A stretch of DNA of 64,000 nt from an uncultured Lachnospiraceae bacterium (GTDB lineage Bacteria; Bacillota; Clostridia; Lachnospirales; Lachnospiraceae). The notes beneath the pieces are model-generated. The model did not search any database and was not told the DNA's origin. It saw nothing but the letters and a program-made list of their open reading frames with translations. Position 1 is the stretch's first letter, and every line of letters starts with the position of its first letter. Below are positions 36,124 through 46,178 of this stretch, piece after piece. The position numbers were made by a program, and so were the translations under genes. The DNA lies in the NCBI GenBank assembly GCA_910585605.1, contig CAJUFL010000007.1, positions 1 to 64,000 on the forward strand. Direction: 5' to 3'.

Positions 36124-38586
36124 TCAGTAAATCAACCAGCTATTGCCCTGTGCTGCACTGCCATCTGCAATCTCCTCTTCCCCGTCAGTCCCATAATCCT
36201 CAGTCTGACAGGCAAAACCGGCAAGCCCCATCGCAATCTTCTCATGGATATTTGTGTTATAGAGCTTATACAGGTCTGTATCTTTTCCAATTGTATTATC
36301 AAACGGAATAACCGTAGTCCCACATTTAATAAGTCCGGTTCCGCTGGGAGCATTGCTGACAAATCTAAGCTGTGCATCTGAAACACCGATAACTTCCGCT
36401 AACCTGGCACTGTCAATATTGCTTTGTTTTAACAACGTAATGAACTCGCTGTTAGATATCAAAGTAGACGCAATGTAGTTCTGAAGCAGATCGGTTACAT
36501 TTTGGGAGATGCCTGTGCAAAGCCCTCCCTGTTTTCTGACTTTCTTCCACAACTGCTGCAGATAAGTCGCACTGTACTCACTGTTAAGGAGCACATGGCA
36601 TTCATCTACATAGAGCCATGTTGCCCGTCCTTTCTTTCCATTTTCGATAATGCGTGACTGGATTGCCTCCATCATGACAAGCATTGCAACCGGCGCAAGC
36701 TGTGTTCCCAGATCCTGAATACCATATACCGTAAAACGGTTATCTTCATCCACGTTGGTATGATGATTGAAGATATTTAAGGAACCCTCTACGAATAATT
36801 CCAGACAAAGGGCAAGCTCCTGTGCTTCCATCTCCGTCTGACTTTTCAGGATATGGTAGAAATCCGTCATAAGCGGGACTTTCCTTGTCTTAAAGGCTCT
36901 CATATACAATTCCCTCACACAGCGGTCAATGATACTGTGGTGCTTCTGGTTCAGAGTGCTTCCAAGAAGCTGATCGCAGATACCCAGCATGAACTCTGAC
37001 TTATCTGCTATCACATCACGGATACCCTTTTCGTTGATATGGGCAAGGTCCGCATCCAGAGGATTTACATAGTTCTTCGTATAAGCAGACATATTGACGA
37101 TTGCACCGCCAAAAGTTTTCGCAATATCAAAGTATTCATTCATGGGATCAATGACAATGACATCATCATTCGTATTTAAGAATACCTGTCCCATGCCCTG
37201 CTTACAGAAGAATGACTTTCCACTTCCCGGAACGCCAAACACAAACCCATTGCCATTCAACAGCTTCTTACGATTGCCTACATTCACATTCTTACTGATC
37301 TGATTAATCCCATAATATATACCGCCCATATCATTCATTTCCTGCACATTGAAGGGAAGCAGAACTGCAACAGACTGTGTCAGCATGGAACGCATTGTCT
37401 CTACCTGTCTCACTCCGATAGGAAGTGCTGTGTTAAGCGCCTCCCTCTGTTTCAAGAAATGCGTATCTATTGACACGGAGTTACGCTTTCCTATCGTCTC
37501 CACCGTCTCTGTGATACTCTCTAACTCTTCCTTACTCTCTGCCACGATAATGATTGTCACTGCCACATAGAAAAGGCACTGGTCATTCTCCCGCACATCA
37601 TCCATAATGCCCTCAATCTCTTTTTTCTCTGTCCTCTTTGCATAGGAAATCTCAGAAGAAAAGTCATTGTTCTTGTTGCGGACTCTCTGCTGCTTAATGA
37701 TATCCGACTCGATACCAAGATACTTTTTCTGGAGTACCCTTGTGGTAATGTCCTTTGGAATCGGGACTACATCAATGCTGGTAATACAATGCACCGGAAG
37801 AGATGTAATCTCATTTAGGAATCTGTCTGAAAGCGAGCTGGGATACTTTTTGATAAAAAGTGCCCTGCAAAACTTGCCCTCATCCTCAATGTGATCCGGA
37901 TAATACTTGACCATTCCATTGCAGAGATCGTTTTTAAAGTCAGAACCTACCTTCTTTGCGTGTTTGATATCAAACTCAAAATCTGCTTCATTTCCAAGAT
38001 GATAGAAGTCGTGCAGCACTTTAAGACGCTCATTCCCGGAAAGAGCGACAATCTCTGCCCCAAGCTCTCCAAAAGCCTTATGCACTGTCGCTTCGATTGT
38101 GGCAAACTGTGCTTTGGCTTCCTCAAAATTTTTACGCTCAACCGTAATGGTAAGATAACGCTCCTGCAAGGTTCCCTGTCTGCCTTCCCTGATTTTCTCT
38201 TCAATAATGTCGTTGTAAATCTTCCGGAACTTATCATACGCATCATACTGATAAGGAAGTAATATATAATCTCTTAACTGCCCCATATCACGGTTTTTAT
38301 TATTGACCGTGATCTTAAACGCACAGTCCATAGAGTTTAAGAACTTACAGTATCTCTCAAAGATGTCAATCTGTTCTTCCTCATTCGTAGTCGTATAGTT
38401 GATATCCGAAAAGCAGTAACACTTGCTGTAACGGCTGAAATTCGTCCCACGAACCTTTCCTACCTCAAAGATACCGTTCTCCGCTACCTTCATGATCTCA
38501 ATCGTCTCCTGTACGGATTTTGGTGCTTTGTATAAAGGCTCACTTGCTTTTTTAAGCTCCTGAAAGCCATCTGAAAATAATCCCAT
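36124..38586 (-). CDS. virB4: VirB4-like conjugation ATPase
   Basis: An 820-residue type IV secretion ATPase. Walker A is FGVPGSGKSFFCKQ near residue 445. Walker B is WLYVDECHVLLNS near 660. The N-terminal half is the family's interaction domain. Placed after the PrgI/VirB3-like gene with a two-base gap, as usual in Gram-positive ICEs. It energises assembly of the transfer channel at the membrane. No lesions seen. Confidence 0.95.
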   Translation of the reverse strand: MGLFSDGFQELKKASEPLYKAPKSVQETIEIMKVAENGIFEVGKVRGTNFSRYSKCYCFSDINYTTTNEEEQIDIFERYCKFLNSMDCAFKITVNNKNRDMGQLRDYILLPYQYDAYDKFRKIYNDIIEEKIREGRQGTLQERYLTITVERKNFEEAKAQFATIEATVHKAFGELGAEIVALSGNERLKVLHDFYHLGNEADFEFDIKHAKKVGSDFKNDLCNGMVKYYPDHIEDEGKFCRALFIKKYPSSLSDRFLNEITSLPVHCITSIDVVPIPKDITTRVLQKKYLGIESDIIKQQRVRNKNNDFSSEISYAKRTEKKEIEGIMDDVRENDQCLFYVAVTIIIVAESKEELESITETVETIGKRNSVSIDTHFLKQREALNTALPIGVRQVETMRSMLTQSVAVLLPFNVQEMNDMGGIYYGINQISKNVNVGNRKKLLNGNGFVFGVPGSGKSFFCKQGMGQVFLNTNDDVIVIDPMNEYFDIAKTFGGAIVNMSAYTKNYVNPLDADLAHINEKGIRDVIADKSEFMLGICDQLLGSTLNQKHHSIIDRCVRELYMRAFKTRKVPLMTDFYHILKSQTEMEAQELALCLELFVEGSLNIFNHHTNVDEDNRFTVYGIQDLGTQLAPVAMLVMMEAIQSRIIENGKKGRATWLYVDECHVLLNSEYSATYLQQLWKKVRKQGGLCTGISQNVTDLLQNYIASTLISNSEFITLLKQSNIDSARLAEVIGVSDAQLRFVSNAPSGTGLIKCGTTVIPFDNTIGKDTDLYKLYNTNIHEKIAMGLAGFACQTEDYGTDGEEEIADGSAAQGNSWLIY

Positions 38587-38588
38587 TG

Positions 38589-38966
38589 CTAAATCCTCCT
38601 GTCTGAAATACTTTTCTTTTTCTTATCTGTTGCCATTTCTTCTGCCCCAATCTGCACTATCTCCTGTTCACCCTCCGTCGATATGTAGGCCAGTGGCTTG
38701 TTCCTAAAAGCAAAGTGTATCTTTTGCTTCATCATCTGCATAAAAGTCATGCCATTGTAGGAGTAGAAACCTGACAGTGCAATTGGTGCCACCGCAGGGA
38801 TTGCGATATAAGCACTGACAGTCAGCCCTACATAACGGTACAGAAGAAGAACAATCCCACCCCCTACTACCACAGACGCTATACTAAAAATGAGCTGCCT
38901 TGCGGTCAGCCCTAAACATACACTCTCTTTGTAGCGGTCAATATCTTTATTTACCTCAATAATCAT
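38589..38966 (-). CDS. PrgI/VirB3-like membrane protein
   Basis: A 125-residue protein. The N-terminus MIIEVNKDIDRYKESVCLGL is characteristic of PrgI. Two hydrophobic segments follow (IFSIASVVVGGGIVLLLYRY and YIAIPAVAPIALSGFYSY). It forms part of the membrane complex with VirB4, to which it is joined almost without gap. ATG behind GGAGGG. Confidence 0.9.
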   Translation of the reverse strand: MIIEVNKDIDRYKESVCLGLTARQLIFSIASVVVGGGIVLLLYRYVGLTVSAYIAIPAVAPIALSGFYSYNGMTFMQMMKQKIHFAFRNKPLAYISTEGEQEIVQIGAEEMATDKKKKSISDRRI

Positions 38967-38977
38967 GCTTACCCTCC

Positions 38978-39820
38978 TTATAAACCAAGTGCTTTGCTCG
39001 TCAATGTCTGTGCTCCCTTCACACTGCCCACAGTCAGGGCAATCGTGAATGTCATCTCACACAGATAGATCAGTGTCTTTGCCCAGTCTGCATAATCTCC
39101 CGTAAATGAGGGAAGTCCTGCATTGATAAAAGCATTGCACAAAATAATTGCCAGTGCCATAGTGACTGCTTCAAATACGACAGACAGGAAATATTTACTG
39201 TATGATACTGCTGTATGGGATACCATCCGGTTTCCACCCATCGTTGAAAATGCAATCGAACCAAGAGGCACAATAACTAAAAGTTTTAAAAACCTGAAAT
39301 ATACCGTGTAGATCAGGAAAAAGCCGCAAATAATAATGATAATGGATAACAATGCCGCTAGTATCAGCATGATGAGCGACTCTCCAAATCCAAGATTCTT
39401 TATCACATCTGCCTGCGTATTCTCAATCTTTAGTTTTGTGGTAGTTCCTGCTGACAACAGCCCTACCAGATTGCCTACTGAGGTAAAGATTGACTTCATA
39501 ATGGTTACATTGTTTGCCACAAACCACTCCGCAAGACCTAATCGAATCAGCAGCCGAAGGATTACTTCAAACCGCATCTCTTCCCGTACATCCACGGACT
39601 CGGAACAAAATCCGATCACAAAAAACAGGACAACCAGTGACGAACCAACTGCTACAAAGATTGGCTCTATCCCTGCGATCACTCCCCACGGACCACCATT
39701 CTTAAACTCAACCGGGGACTGTCCCAAAAGACCAAACACCAATGATACCTGATCGTTCCAAAACCCAAATACCATATTGAGAAGATCCAAAATCTTATCC
39801 CCTAACTTAAAAATATCCAT
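38978..39820 (-). CDS. VirB6/TrbL-like channel protein
   Basis: A 280-residue integral membrane protein with about six hydrophobic spans (for example SSLVVLFFVIGF and LIMLILAALLSIIIIICGFF). The order VirB2-like, VirB6-like, VirB3-like, VirB4 identifies it as the inner-membrane channel component. The ribosome binding site before ATG 39820 is weak. Confidence 0.88.
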   Translation of the reverse strand: MDIFKLGDKILDLLNMVFGFWNDQVSLVFGLLGQSPVEFKNGGPWGVIAGIEPIFVAVGSSLVVLFFVIGFCSESVDVREEMRFEVILRLLIRLGLAEWFVANNVTIMKSIFTSVGNLVGLLSAGTTTKLKIENTQADVIKNLGFGESLIMLILAALLSIIIIICGFFLIYTVYFRFLKLLVIVPLGSIAFSTMGGNRMVSHTAVSYSKYFLSVVFEAVTMALAIILCNAFINAGLPSFTGDYADWAKTLIYLCEMTFTIALTVGSVKGAQTLTSKALGL

Positions 39821-39902
39821 TTTGATTTCAGCCGGTAATGACAGGCGGCATCTCTTGCCGCCTCCGGCTTTCCTCCTTTCCCGGAATACCCCGCTTGTTC
39901 TA

Positions 39903-40244
39903 TCAGAATCCGAGGAATGTCAAAACCGCCCCTATACCTGCCATCATAACTCCTGCCACAATACCCTTTAGTGCTGAGTTCATGGTTGAGGAATCCTGCT
40001 GTTGGTATGCCTGTGCAAACTCCATGACATTCTTTGCAAGAATAATGACACCTACTGCACCAATTACTGCAATCACAAGTGTCTTCAGATTATCCAGCGG
40101 CTTTGTAACTGCCTCCGTGCCTGCCGCATATACTACACAAGTCATGTTGTTTGCTGCCATGACAGCTCCTGCCAGAGAAGGAATAATTACCTTCTTTGTG
40201 ATATCCTTTACCTTTGCCTTCATATTCATCTTTGTTTGTTTCAT
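39903..40244 (-). CDS. Maff2/VirB2-like small membrane protein
   Basis: About 113 residues with a signal-like segment ending AANNMTCVVYAAG, then two hydrophobic helices (TLVIAVIGAVGVIILAKNVM and GIVAGVMMAGIGAVLTFLGF), matching the Maff2 family and VirB2 pilin topology. The ATG at 40244 is ten bases after GGAG. Starts at 40253 (TTG) and 40250 overlap the virD4 stop. Confidence 0.88.
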   Translation of the reverse strand: MKQTKMNMKAKVKDITKKVIIPSLAGAVMAANNMTCVVYAAGTEAVTKPLDNLKTLVIAVIGAVGVIILAKNVMEFAQAYQQQDSSTMNSALKGIVAGVMMAGIGAVLTFLGF

Positions 40245-40249
40245 AATCA

Positions 40250-41131
40250 TCAATCTCCTTTTCTAAAATTGTTGTTGTGTGATGACTGCCCATATTTCCT
40301 TCTCATGGCAGCCATCTTTACTGTGCTGTTTTCCGGAAGCGCATACGATAAAATATATTCCTCCGGGATTTTCTCATCTGCAGCCCGCTTTATCTCGCTT
40401 CGCTGTGCCGGAGAAAATTTGAAATGTGCAAGCCTGTCGGCAAGTGTTTCACCGAAAGCGTTCTCTGAATCATCCTCAGAACTGCCCTCAGAATGTTCGA
40501 CTTTGGTTTTCTCTTTTGCTGCCGCCTGCTTCTTTAATGCAATCAGTTCAGCGACCAGATTCTTCTCCGTCTCTTCATCCGGTGTGTACGCAAGTTCTGT
40601 CCCATTCCCTGCTTCCTCCCGAAGTTCGTTCTCTGCCTCCTTCTGATCCATTTCCACAAATCTCTGACTGACACTAAGTTCATCAAGCATCATAAATTCC
40701 TCGTATGTCAGTGAATCTATATAAACTGCCTCGCCCTTTGCCTTACGTTTTTCATACTGCTTCAATCCTTCCGGTGTCAGTATGTCAAAACTGCGGGCAA
40801 GCAGATTTTCCGGGAGCCTTGGCACAAAACGGAACGGTTTTCCATTCCCGTCTGCACTCTGTGCAAATCTCGGATGCTTTGGAGTGAAATACTTATTATC
40901 CAGCACCGGATTAAGACCACGGATAAAAACAAGACATTTCTTGTTATCCATCATTCTCACTTCGTCCGATGTCAGTATCTCCCTGCCAAGAACATCAATG
41001 TTCCGGCTGGAACTTCCCTGCCTTCCTTTCGTCTCTCCACTTGACTTCTTATCAATGGTCATCTTTCCTAACAGCTTTGAAATGTAATCGTGGGTGCTCT
41101 GCTCATTTCCACCAAGATAGACGGTAGTATC
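40250..41131 (-). CDS. virD4: VirD4 coupling protein, 3' exon
   Basis: This 293-codon segment continues the VirD4 frame interrupted by the group II intron. The first codons read DTTVYLGGNEQSTHDYISKL, which joins naturally to the 5' exon end ETITGNC. Splicing gives an in-frame protein of 757 residues. It contains SSSRNIDVLGREILTSDEVR, typical of VirD4/TraG C-termini, then an acidic tail. Without splicing, the cell would make only a truncated coupling protein, and this part lacks its own start behind a ribosome binding site. Confidence 0.88.
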   Translation of the reverse strand, partial: DTTVYLGGNEQSTHDYISKLLGKMTIDKKSSGETKGRQGSSSRNIDVLGREILTSDEVRMMDNKKCLVFIRGLNPVLDNKYFTPKHPRFAQSADGNGKPFRFVPRLPENLLARSFDILTPEGLKQYEKRKAKGEAVYIDSLTYEEFMMLDELSVSQRFVEMDQKEAENELREEAGNGTELAYTPDEETEKNLVAELIALKKQAAAKEKTKVEHSEGSSEDDSENAFGETLADRLAHFKFSPAQRSEIKRAADEKIPEEYILSYALPENSTVKMAAMRRKYGQSSHNNNFRKGD

Positions 41132-41185
41132 ATGAGGTAAGCTTCAACTCATCCTCCGAAAAGGACTTGCATCCACTCCCTCCCA

Positions 41186-41217
41186 AACCGTACGTACACC
41201 TCTCGATGTATACGGCT
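41186..41217 (-). ncRNA. Group II intron domain V
   Basis: Minus strand AGCCGTATACATC-GAGA-GGTGTACGTACGGTT: a hairpin with a GNRA tetraloop and the AGC catalytic triad of group II introns. It is followed by a stretch that would form domain VI before the intron end at 41132. Confidence 0.88.
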
Positions 41218-41256
41218 TTCCGCCTATTGTATTTGCGGTGTTAAGAATGAATTAAA

Positions 41257-43137
41257 CTATGGCATTCGGGACACACCACAAGCGTTTTTTTTTCTCTTTT
41301 TGCGCATTAAGAGAATCCACTCGGCATCTCCCTTTAAATCTTTCAGTTTCTTTACCTGATGTATTTCCAGATTTCTACAGTCTTTCTGGCATAATTCACA
41401 TGTGTGACGCTCAACTCTTTGTTTCAGGGTATTGGTTTTCGCATATTTAGAATACTGCGGAAGTTCGCTGACATTATCAAATTTAGTCGCATATTCTTTC
41501 CTTTTAAACCCATCCCTGTAAAAAGTTGTTGTTTTCCTGCCCAGCCTTGTTTCATAAGCGACTGTAAACAGCCCGTCCCTGCAATATCTCCGCTTTATCT
41601 CATGGACATTCGTTTTATACTTGCACGCAAACGTTTTGTACATACTGTACTTCATCACATTTGCAAATCTGCCTATCTTGAATGCGTCATTTGCTATGGA
41701 ATAATAGTTATACAGCCCACGGACTTCTGCATTGTATCTTGCAAGAATCTCTATATCACTCTGGTTCACCAGTTTGCCCCTATGGAGGGCTACAAACCTC
41801 TCTTTGCCGTTTTCGTTGATTTTAATTTTAATCGCCTTATACTCAATCAGCTTATTTACCCATTTTTCACGCGGTACATATAACTTAACCACTCCGCTCT
41901 GGGTTCTCTGCACTTTTCCATTTACTGTCTTTTTCAATGTCTGGTCTCTTGATACGGTGACATCATAGCCTAAGAATCTCGCCCTGTCACCCGTATGGGT
42001 GATTTTTGTCTTTTCGTCCGACATTTCCAGTTTCAGTGTTTCTTCCAGAAACTTTTTAATGTCAGATTTGATTGTTTCGGCATCCTCTTTGCTCCCAATG
42101 ACACCAACCAGAAAATCATCTGCATATCTCGTGTACTGGATACGCTTATAGTTGGTATCTATCGGCACGGTTGGTGTCATACTTTTTTGTATCTTCAGCT
42201 TTTCCTTTAAGACTTTGCTTCTTTCCTTTCTCTCTTCCCTGCTCAGTTCCTGCCAGACCGCTTTCCCTTCACATCTGTATTCCGAGAGTCTGTTAGTAAT
42301 GGATTTGTACTTTGGATTCATTTTCTTTTCCCTGCCTTTATGGAAACCCTCTGCATATTCCTCCATGAATTTATCCAACTCATTCAAATAAATATTTGCC
42401 AGAATCGGACTAACCCCTGACCCCTGCGGCACACCGCTGTAGGTCCTGTTATATGCCCATTGTTCCATATATCCAGCTTTCAGAAATTTCCATATAAGCT
42501 GGATAAAGGCTTCATCATCTATCCTTCTTTGCAGGATATTGATAATAACATGATGGTCAAAACTGTCAAAACAGGCGTGAATATCCCCTTCCACAAACCA
42601 GTTTGTACCCGTAAAGGTTTTCTGGATTTGTTTCAGTGCTGTCTGACAGCTTCTGTTTGGTCTGAATCCATGTGATTTGTCGCTGAAATTTGGTTCGTAT
42701 ATGCTTTCCAAAATCATTTTAACGACTTCCTGCACGAGTTTGTCATCCCCAGACTGAATGCCCAGAGGACGTTTTTTATTGCTGTTCTTCTTTGCAATAT
42801 ACTCCCTTCTTGCAGGTTTCGGTTGGTAACTGCGGTCTCTTAAAGATGAAATAATCTTCTCAATCCTTTCGCTACCCATGCCATCAATCGTAGTCCCATC
42901 AGCCCCTGCCGTCATACTGCCATTGTTAGCATATATGTTTTTATAGGCGAGCCAATAAAACTCCGGGTTGTACAGATTCCTGTATAGCCTTTTGAATCTG
43001 TAAGTTTCATTCTTTGACTTTTCCGTCAAACTTTTCAATACCTCAATCGGATTTCTCAATGCCTCACGCACCGTCCTTTCTTTTAGTATGAAATAATAGG
43101 CTGCACCCCTTCGCCATGTGAGCAGAATTACCTGCAT
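41257..43137 (-). CDS. ltrA: Group II intron reverse transcriptase/maturase, frameshifted HNH
   Basis: A 626-residue intron-encoded protein. The reverse transcriptase has the active-site TRYADDFLV near residue 345 and GVPQGSGVSPILANI near 265. A maturase domain follows, then an HNH-type region with CELCQKDC and LEIHQVKKLKDL. The frame ends abnormally with ACGVSRMP. Removing one A from a run of nine (41285-41293) would instead read TLVVCPECHSLIHS, the normal second half of the HNH domain. Endonuclease function is therefore probably lost, or the base is a sequencing error. The start is uncertain, and a GTG at 43071 is an alternative. Confidence 0.9.
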   Translation of the reverse strand: MQVILLTWRRGAAYYFILKERTVREALRNPIEVLKSLTEKSKNETYRFKRLYRNLYNPEFYWLAYKNIYANNGSMTAGADGTTIDGMGSERIEKIISSLRDRSYQPKPARREYIAKKNSNKKRPLGIQSGDDKLVQEVVKMILESIYEPNFSDKSHGFRPNRSCQTALKQIQKTFTGTNWFVEGDIHACFDSFDHHVIINILQRRIDDEAFIQLIWKFLKAGYMEQWAYNRTYSGVPQGSGVSPILANIYLNELDKFMEEYAEGFHKGREKKMNPKYKSITNRLSEYRCEGKAVWQELSREERKERSKVLKEKLKIQKSMTPTVPIDTNYKRIQYTRYADDFLVGVIGSKEDAETIKSDIKKFLEETLKLEMSDEKTKITHTGDRARFLGYDVTVSRDQTLKKTVNGKVQRTQSGVVKLYVPREKWVNKLIEYKAIKIKINENGKERFVALHRGKLVNQSDIEILARYNAEVRGLYNYYSIANDAFKIGRFANVMKYSMYKTFACKYKTNVHEIKRRYCRDGLFTVAYETRLGRKTTTFYRDGFKRKEYATKFDNVSELPQYSKYAKTNTLKQRVERHTCELCQKDCRNLEIHQVKKLKDLKGDAEWILLMRKKRKKNACGVSRMP

Positions 43138-43683
43138 CCGTTTTTACGGCTTTCCCTGTCTGTCCAGGGTTCTCAGACTACTATGGGTGCTGTGTACCCA
43201 TGCCTGTTACCAGGTTTAGGGCATCCCCAGTTAGTAAATACAGAATTAGCATTCAGTGTTGTCGGATTCGACTTTCGCCATTTATCCGCTGTCTTGCGGT
43301 TGTTCCTCCCATGAGTATCACTTGGTTCCATAACTGCGAAATGAAACCAACACGGAAGGGCATACGTTTCAACCCTTTTCGTATGCAGGGCACGGATTCC
43401 CCCACTCTGGCTATCGTTCAGGCAGTTTAGCTTTATTCCTCATACACCGATTTTTATTCTTAAATCCGTAAACGCTTAGGATTAGCACTTCCAGATTTAC
43501 GTCCTTATTTCAGGACAACAACATGCTACACTCCCCTTCGGGTTTCCCCTCTCGGATAAGTTGTAGAATAATAGGCTGTGATTTTACATCACCTGATACT
43601 TTTACCTACTGCTTGCTAAAGGCAGTATTCCATAAATACCACGCCGCCAAAATTTATATTGCGCTGGCGACTTCTGGGCGCAC

Positions 43684-45075
43684 ACAGTTACCGGTAATGG
43701 TTTCCCAAGTATCCTTAAAGAGTGCCTTGATCTGTGCGAGGTTCTGGATAATGATGACACTGGATATCTCTCTGCTCCGCATTGTGGAAAGAAGCGAACA
43801 GAAGTCATCTGGCAGGGCAACATTTGCAAACTCATCTAAAAGAAAGGTTACATGGATCGGTAATCTTCCCCCATAGTTGAAATCCGCCTGATAATAAAGC
43901 TCCTGAAAGATCTGCGTGTATAGCAGACCAATAATAAAGTTATAGGATTTATCAGAATCCGGTATGACACAAAACAGTGCAGTCTTAGTACGCCCGTCTG
44001 CATTTACCCCGGTTCCCAGCTCCGCAAGATTTAAGTCATCCTTTGAGAGCATCCTCATGATCTGTTTATTCTCCAGCTTTGCAAGTCTGGAATTGGCTGA
44101 AATGATGATGGAACGAATCGTATCTCCTGCTCCACGCATACATTTGTTATACTGTTTCACTGCCGGATGCTCTTTCCCAAGCGGTGAAGTTGCTTCGAGA
44201 AATGCCATTCTTGCATCAAGATCCGACACCTTATCCTTTTCCACAACCTCCGCCTCTGAAAGAAGTTCCATAACCGACTTCATATTGCGGGAAGCAGGCG
44301 GCATCTCCAGCCACACATAAAAAATGAGAGCCTGTAAAAACATGCCCTCAGCTTTATCCCAGAACGGGTCGTTTGGTGCCGCATTCTTGGGTGTTGTATT
44401 GCTCATTAAGTTTGTGACTAATTTCACCACATCCGTCTCTTCACGGATATATACAAATGGATTGTAGCAGTCGCTGTTTTCCATCTCCAAAAGATTAATA
44501 ACCCTCACATTGTAGCCATTCTGTTTTAACAATTCTCCCTGGCTTCTAAGAATCTCCCCCTTTGGGTCTGTCACGATAAAGGAAGTGTTAAGCTGCATAA
44601 GGTTCGGCTTTACTTCGTAAAAAGTCTTACCTGCACCGCTTCCTCCAATGATCAGGACATTGTTATTCAGTCCTGTTTTTCTCGTATCCAGACTCATTCT
44701 CACATTCTGGCTTAGGATTCGGTTCTTACTGTCATCTTTGGCATCTGCAATGACACGGTTCAATTCCTTCGGTTTCGCAAGTCTGGCGGTTCCGTATTCC
44801 CTGCCCGGCATAAAATTATATTGGCTTGTATAGTACATGATAACTGCCACAGCATAGATGATAAGGGCAATCACTACAGCCTTTATTGTGCCTGAATTGT
44901 AATAATCCCGAAGCGGGTAACTTAGCACTTCCTCAAAGGCTTCCATAAATGCCGCAAACTCCATTCCCTGCTTCCATGCACCATTAACCAGATAACCGAG
45001 ATAAGCCGAAAGAAACGCTCCAATGACTATCATTGGTATAAATGGTTTCTTCTTTGTTGTCTGCATCCGGATCAC
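43684..45075 (-). CDS. virD4: VirD4 coupling protein, 5' exon
   Basis: The 464-codon first exon of the type IV coupling ATPase. Two N-terminal membrane segments (FIPMIVIGAFLSAYLGYLV and AVVIALIIYAVAVIMYY) are followed by Walker A IIGGSGAGKTFYEVKP near residue 145 and Walker B VTFLLDEFANVALP near 410. The exon ends ETITGNC, after which the intron adds nine codons before a stop. It brings the relaxase-DNA complex to the channel. The start overlaps the pcfB-like gene by four bases (ATGA). Confidence 0.92.
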
Positions 45076-46169
45076 CTCGACTTTCTTGAAGGTGCATGCA
45101 CCGTCTTTGTTGCCACCTTCTCATACTGCTCCCGGACTCCCTTCGATACCGGATCATAGTGTCCTTTGAAAAGGGTGTCCCCTTTCATGGTTTCCACAAC
45201 ACGATTGTCCTCTGAATAGAGTTTATAATGCTTCTCACGGTCAAGATAACAAAGAAGTGTCTTTCCACCGTATATCTCCATTACATCAGACTTATTAAGC
45301 CAGATATACCTTGCGTCTTTACCCCATGTACCCGGAATCCTCGTTTTCACTGCATGGTCATTTTCCTCTGCAATCATCTTCTTTGCAATCGTGATATCTG
45401 CAAAGTTCGTATTCTTTGAAGCTGATATAATACGCATCCTTTCTGACAGTTCCTTAAATCTCCGTATCTTATCATCAAAGGTTTCACGATCCATCATTAC
45501 TTTGTACTGTCCTTTTTCATCCGGTGAATCTACAACTCCTATCTTCTGAAGCTGTGAAAGGGCATTTTTTATACTCTCTTCATCTGCCGAAAGATGATTT
45601 CCAATTTCGTCCACGCAGACACTGTGTTTTTCCACTGCATACCGGCCCACCTTTTCTAACAGGTTATCCAGATTTGCATCAGCGTGGACATCAAGTTTTC
45701 CCTTTTTCTGCTCCTTCAAAAACTTATCAAAAGTGGCAAGTGCCTTATCATCTGCCTCTTCTAAAAAGGTATCCATGGAACGCATCTTGTAACTGTCTGC
45801 CTTTAACTTCTGGAGCAGCAGATTGACACGGGGAACTGCTTCACTGTGAAATAATACCTCTACTTTGCCTGTACCCTTCCCCATCTCCGGAAGCACAGAA
45901 TAGAGAATACCGTATTTCTTTGCAAATTTCTCCACCTGCTTCAAATCTTTTTTATTAAACTGCAGCACCTGAAGATCCCCGCCCCTCATTAAAAGCTTCT
46001 TCATGTTCGTTCTGCCCATCTGCTTCTCAAACCCCAGCATCCCATAAAGAAACTTTGCTGCGTTCTGCATTGCCCTGAGAGAACCACTGCCAACTTTCAT
46101 TGCAATTTCCATTCCCTCAAAACTCACTCTTATAATCTGTACTGCATCTGCAATCTCTGACATTGGCAT
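45072..46169 (-). CDS. pcfB: PcfB-like conjugation accessory protein
   Basis: A 365-residue protein directly upstream of and overlapping virD4, the position of PcfB before PcfC. The N-terminal 140 residues (SLRAMQNAAKFLYGML to VNLLLQKLKAD) fit the PcfB/DUF3801 family, which helps dock the relaxosome to the coupling protein. The C-terminal part (VDEIGNHLSADEESIKNALS) looks like a winged helix. ATG at 46163 has better ribosome spacing than 46169. Confidence 0.82.
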   Translation of the reverse strand: MPMSEIADAVQIIRVSFEGMEIAMKVGSGSLRAMQNAAKFLYGMLGFEKQMGRTNMKKLLMRGGDLQVLQFNKKDLKQVEKFAKKYGILYSVLPEMGKGTGKVEVLFHSEAVPRVNLLLQKLKADSYKMRSMDTFLEEADDKALATFDKFLKEQKKGKLDVHADANLDNLLEKVGRYAVEKHSVCVDEIGNHLSADEESIKNALSQLQKIGVVDSPDEKGQYKVMMDRETFDDKIRRFKELSERMRIISASKNTNFADITIAKKMIAEENDHAVKTRIPGTWGKDARYIWLNKSDVMEIYGGKTLLCYLDREKHYKLYSEDNRVVETMKGDTLFKGHYDPVSKGVREQYEKVATKTVHAPSRKSR

Positions 46170-46178
46170 TTACCTCCC

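Larger units (their letters stand above)
41132..43683 (-). mobile_element. Group II intron inside virD4
   Basis: A 2552-base intron. The 5' end (minus strand, 43683 downward) is GTGCG, matching the GUGYG consensus. The 3' end is ACCTCAT, ending in AT. Domain V is recognisable near 41186-41217. The 5' exon end TAACTGT can pair with GCAGTTA at 43331-43337 (EBS1), with one G-U pair. It carries a reverse transcriptase-maturase gene. Removing it restores the virD4 frame exactly. Confidence 0.9.
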
